A stretch of DNA of 61,169 nt from an uncultured Collinsella sp. (GTDB lineage Bacteria > Actinomycetota > Coriobacteriia > Coriobacteriales > Coriobacteriaceae), in contig CAJLUE010000005.1 of assembly GCA_905209765.1 (NCBI GenBank), positions 1 through 61,169 on the forward strand, given 5' to 3'. Every line of letters starts with the position of its first letter. The first letter of the stretch is position 1. The notes beneath the pieces were generated by a model. That model was not told the origin of the DNA. It saw nothing but the letters and a program-made list of their open reading frames with translations, and searched no databases. Of the stretch, positions 59,209 to 61,169 are shown piece by piece. Made by a program: the position numbers and the translations under genes.

Positions 59209-59214
59209 TATACT
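59209..59214 (+). promoter_or_regulatory. Likely -10 box of fruK copy 2
   Basis: TATACT lies 34 bp before the start of the second paralogue; the best -35-like hexamers (TTGTAG, 59183-59188) are at poor spacing, so regulation by an activator is possible. Confidence 0.4.
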
Positions 59215-59248
59215 TTCATTAACACGATGCTTCGTGAAAGGAACATTC

Positions 59249-60181
59249 ATGATTTATACGCTTACTGCAAATCCTGCCATTGACTACAACATCTCTTGCG
59301 ACGGCCTGTCCGCCAATACCGTTACGCGCACCCGTAACGCGGTCTACACCCCCAACGGCAAGGGTCTCAACGTCTCGTTTACGCTCGACCACTACGGCGT
59401 CGACACCACGATCCTGGGCTTCTTTGCTGGCTTCTCGGGTGAGTTCATCGTTAAGGGCGCCGAGGCCCTTGGCGTGCCCGTCAAGCCCGTGTGGACCGAC
59501 GGCATCACGCGTGTCAACGTGTTCCTCAACGCCGGTCCCGACACCGAGTACAACATGGTTAATGCCGGTGCCGCCATCAATGCTGCCAACGAGCAGGAGA
59601 TGTTTGAGCTCATCGATTTGCTCGACGACATGACCTGCCTGGTCATTAGCGGCTCGTTGCCCCCCAATACCTCCGAGGGCTTCCTGGCCGAGGTTCTGCG
59701 TCGCGTGAAGGCCAAGGGCGCCGAGTTCGTACTCGATATCTCGAGCCATCAGCTGGTCGACCTCATTGCCATGGAGCCGCTGCTCATTAAGCCCAACGAC
59801 GACGAGTTGCTCGACATCTTTGGCATCAAGGTGAGCGGTGGGGACGACGAGTCCGTCAAGGCTGCTATGGCCGAGCTGCACGCCAAGGGCGCTAAGAATG
59901 TGCTGCTGACCCTCGGTGGCGACGGCGCGTACTTCTCCAACGGCGAGCACATCTGGTTTGCCAACCGCACCTTTGAGGTCAAGGTGCTGTCGACCGTTTG
60001 CGCCGGCGATTCCTCGCTCGCTGCCTTCTTGTCCGTATGGCACGACGCCCCCGAGTGCGTCGAGGACGCCCTGCGCCTTTCGATGGCCACCGGCGCCAAC
60101 GTGGTCGAGTGCCCGGGCTTGGGCGACTTTGCCAAGGTGGACGAATATAAGAAGAACATCGAAGTTCGCCAGGTTTGCTAG
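59249..60181 (+). CDS. fruK: 1-phosphofructokinase, copy 2
   Basis: This 310-aa PfkB-family kinase is closer to canonical FruK than copy 1: it has IYTLTANPAIDYNI, NGKGLNVSF, LVISGSLPPNT, LLIKPNDDEL and catalytic D254 in CAGDSSLAAFL. It should convert fructose 1-phosphate from FruA to fructose 1,6-bisphosphate. ATG 59249 follows GAAAGGA (59236-59242). The same length and roughly half-identical N-terminal halves show that it arose with copy 1 by tandem duplication. Confidence 0.9.
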   Translation: MIYTLTANPAIDYNISCDGLSANTVTRTRNAVYTPNGKGLNVSFTLDHYGVDTTILGFFAGFSGEFIVKGAEALGVPVKPVWTDGITRVNVFLNAGPDTEYNMVNAGAAINAANEQEMFELIDLLDDMTCLVISGSLPPNTSEGFLAEVLRRVKAKGAEFVLDISSHQLVDLIAMEPLLIKPNDDELLDIFGIKVSGGDDESVKAAMAELHAKGAKNVLLTLGGDGAYFSNGEHIWFANRTFEVKVLSTVCAGDSSLAAFLSVWHDAPECVEDALRLSMATGANVVECPGLGDFAKVDEYKKNIEVRQVC

Positions 60182-60203
60182 CTGCATCGATAGATCGTTG
60201 CCG

Positions 60204-60239
60204 AACACCCGCTTTGGATCTCCGAGGCGGGTGTTTTTT
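60204..60239 (+). terminator. Terminator after fruK copy 2
   Basis: AACACCCGC (60204-60212) pairs with GCGGGTGTT (60227-60235) and runs into six T. Confidence 0.85.
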
Positions 60240-60376
60240 GCGCGCTTAACGTATATGGCGTCTGCTGTCTCGTTATATCGAATCGACGACGCGATTGCGT
60301 GTGCGCGCTTTCCCGTTTCTTGTTAGACTTCTTGAGAACCATCGATTAACGCTCGCAAGCGCAGGAGGCCATAGGC

Positions 60377-61169
60377 ATGTGCAATGTTTCGCTCAACGGT
60401 ACGCAGCCGACCGATGCCTCCATCCGTGTCCTGCGCGCGCTCGAGGCAGCCGGTCTTGAGGCTTGGTACGTAGGCGGTTGGGTGCGCGATGCCCTGATGG
60501 GGCGCCCCAGCCACGATGTTGATATGTGCTGCAGCGGCCTGTGGCAGGAGTCTAAAGCGGCGCTCGAGGCGGCTGATATTGCCGTGGTTGAGTCGGGCAT
60601 TAAATTCGGTGGCATTACGGCTATTTGCGATGGCGAGCGCATTGAGGTCACCACCTACCGCCTGGACGGCTTTTACACCGATGGCCGTCACCCCCAGAGT
60701 GTGGAGCGTGCGGTGTCGCTTGAGGACGATCTGGCGCGTCGCGACTTTACCGTCAATGCCATGGCATGGCATCCCGAGCGCGGTCTTGTCGATCGCTACG
60801 ATGGCCGGGGCGACCTGAAGCGCAAGCTCATCCGCGCCGTCGGGGATCCCAAGCGTCGTTTTAACGAGGACGCGCTTCGCATGCTGCGCGCGGTGCGTTT
60901 TGCCTGCCGTCTGGATTTTATGATCGAGCCTAAGACCAAACAGGCGCTTGCCGAGTGCGCGCCGCTGCTCGATGCCGTGGCACGCGAGCGCGTTGGTATT
61001 GAGCTTGAGGGCATTCTTTCGACCGGCCACGGGGGAGACGCGATGCTGCGCTACCCCGAGCTTATTTGCGCCGCCGTGCCCGAGCTCGCGCCCGCGCGCG
61101 GGTTTGACCAGCGCAGTGTCTATCATGCGTTTAACGTCTACGAGCATATCGCCCGCGTGCTGACGGTGG
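60377..61169 (+). CDS. cca: CCA tRNA nucleotidyltransferase, 3' truncated by window
   Basis: This class II nucleotidyltransferase adds or repairs the CCA end of tRNAs. About 264 residues are visible before the window ends. The catalytic head motif VGGWVRDALMGRPSHDVDM (about 35-53) holds the two metal-binding Asp. RRDFTVNAMAWHP and DPKRRFNEDALRMLRAVRFACRL follow as motifs of the neck and nucleotide selection. Just before the edge an HAFNVYEH stretch suggests an HD-type domain begins. ATG 60377 has AGGAGG upstream. The two tRNA-Asn genes at the left edge encode CCA, so here it may mainly repair ends. Confidence 0.92.
   Translation, partial: MCNVSLNGTQPTDASIRVLRALEAAGLEAWYVGGWVRDALMGRPSHDVDMCCSGLWQESKAALEAADIAVVESGIKFGGITAICDGERIEVTTYRLDGFYTDGRHPQSVERAVSLEDDLARRDFTVNAMAWHPERGLVDRYDGRGDLKRKLIRAVGDPKRRFNEDALRMLRAVRFACRLDFMIEPKTKQALAECAPLLDAVARERVGIELEGILSTGHGGDAMLRYPELICAAVPELAPARGFDQRSVYHAFNVYEHIARVLTV

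Overview
The window looks like chromosome from a high-GC Actinobacteriota of class Coriobacteriia, most likely Collinsella or a close relative. The evidence is strongly GC-biased third codon positions, a Firmicutes-like order of core genes, a T-box leader on ileS, frequent GTG/TTG starts with AAGGAG ribosome sites, and PTS-based fructose uptake in place of nitrogenase, phage or conjugation genes. The genus is inferred from overall resemblance; no search was run. Nearly everything is chromosomal housekeeping. There is no prophage, CRISPR array or obvious defence system.

Layout. 1-370: two identical tRNA-Asn genes with promoter and terminator. 526-15470: one long plus-strand core cluster (Asp23, FakA-like, recG, rsmD, coaD, coiled-coil protein, DUF177, rpmF, plsX, acpP, rnc, smc, ftsY, ffh) joining lipid precursor supply, ribosome assembly, chromosome condensation and SRP targeting. 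15528-16369: a divergent DUF134-NifX fusion protein with a His/Cys tail and two perfect palindromic operators. 16453-20323: thyA-folA (dTMP and folate cycle), an rRNA/tRNA methyltransferase and a MATE exporter. 20325-21368: a REP-associated tyrosine transposase flanked by five 20-bp repeats, the only clear mobile element. 21370-25511: cobO, ftsH, DUF523 and an iron-containing dehydrogenase. 25630-28799: T-box-controlled ileS. 28796-29060: a gene-free stretch rich in long hairpins. 29172-35355: lspA-rluD, a membrane glycosyltransferase, a prepilin peptidase, an HD dNTPase and rarA.

35451-38613 is a probable envelope/stress operon: a DUF948-like membrane protein, a degenerate RsbW-like protein, a SigB/SigF-type sigma factor and an AI-2E-family membrane protein. 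39056-46918 holds alaS-ruvX-mltG-yqeG-aroK, a degenerate aroB-like gene and an M24 peptidase. 47078-52175 holds efp-asp23-nusB-xseB-tlyA-nadK-recN. 52397-60181 is a fructose/PTS region: a divergent RpiR regulator, fruA (IIBCA), ptsH, ptsI and two tandem fruK paralogues. Together these encode the general PTS phosphorelay plus fructose import and its second phosphorylation. A truncated cca gene runs off the right edge.

The most interesting items are: the DUF134-NifX protein with its paired operators; the AroB homologue that has lost its metal ligands; the RsbW-like protein without the nucleotide-binding N-box; the transposase with its repeats; a 98-nt structured element after ileS with an unpaired anti-Shine-Dalgarno-like tract; and an oriented 37-bp terminator repeat present twice. 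I did not find a clearly new multi-gene system.
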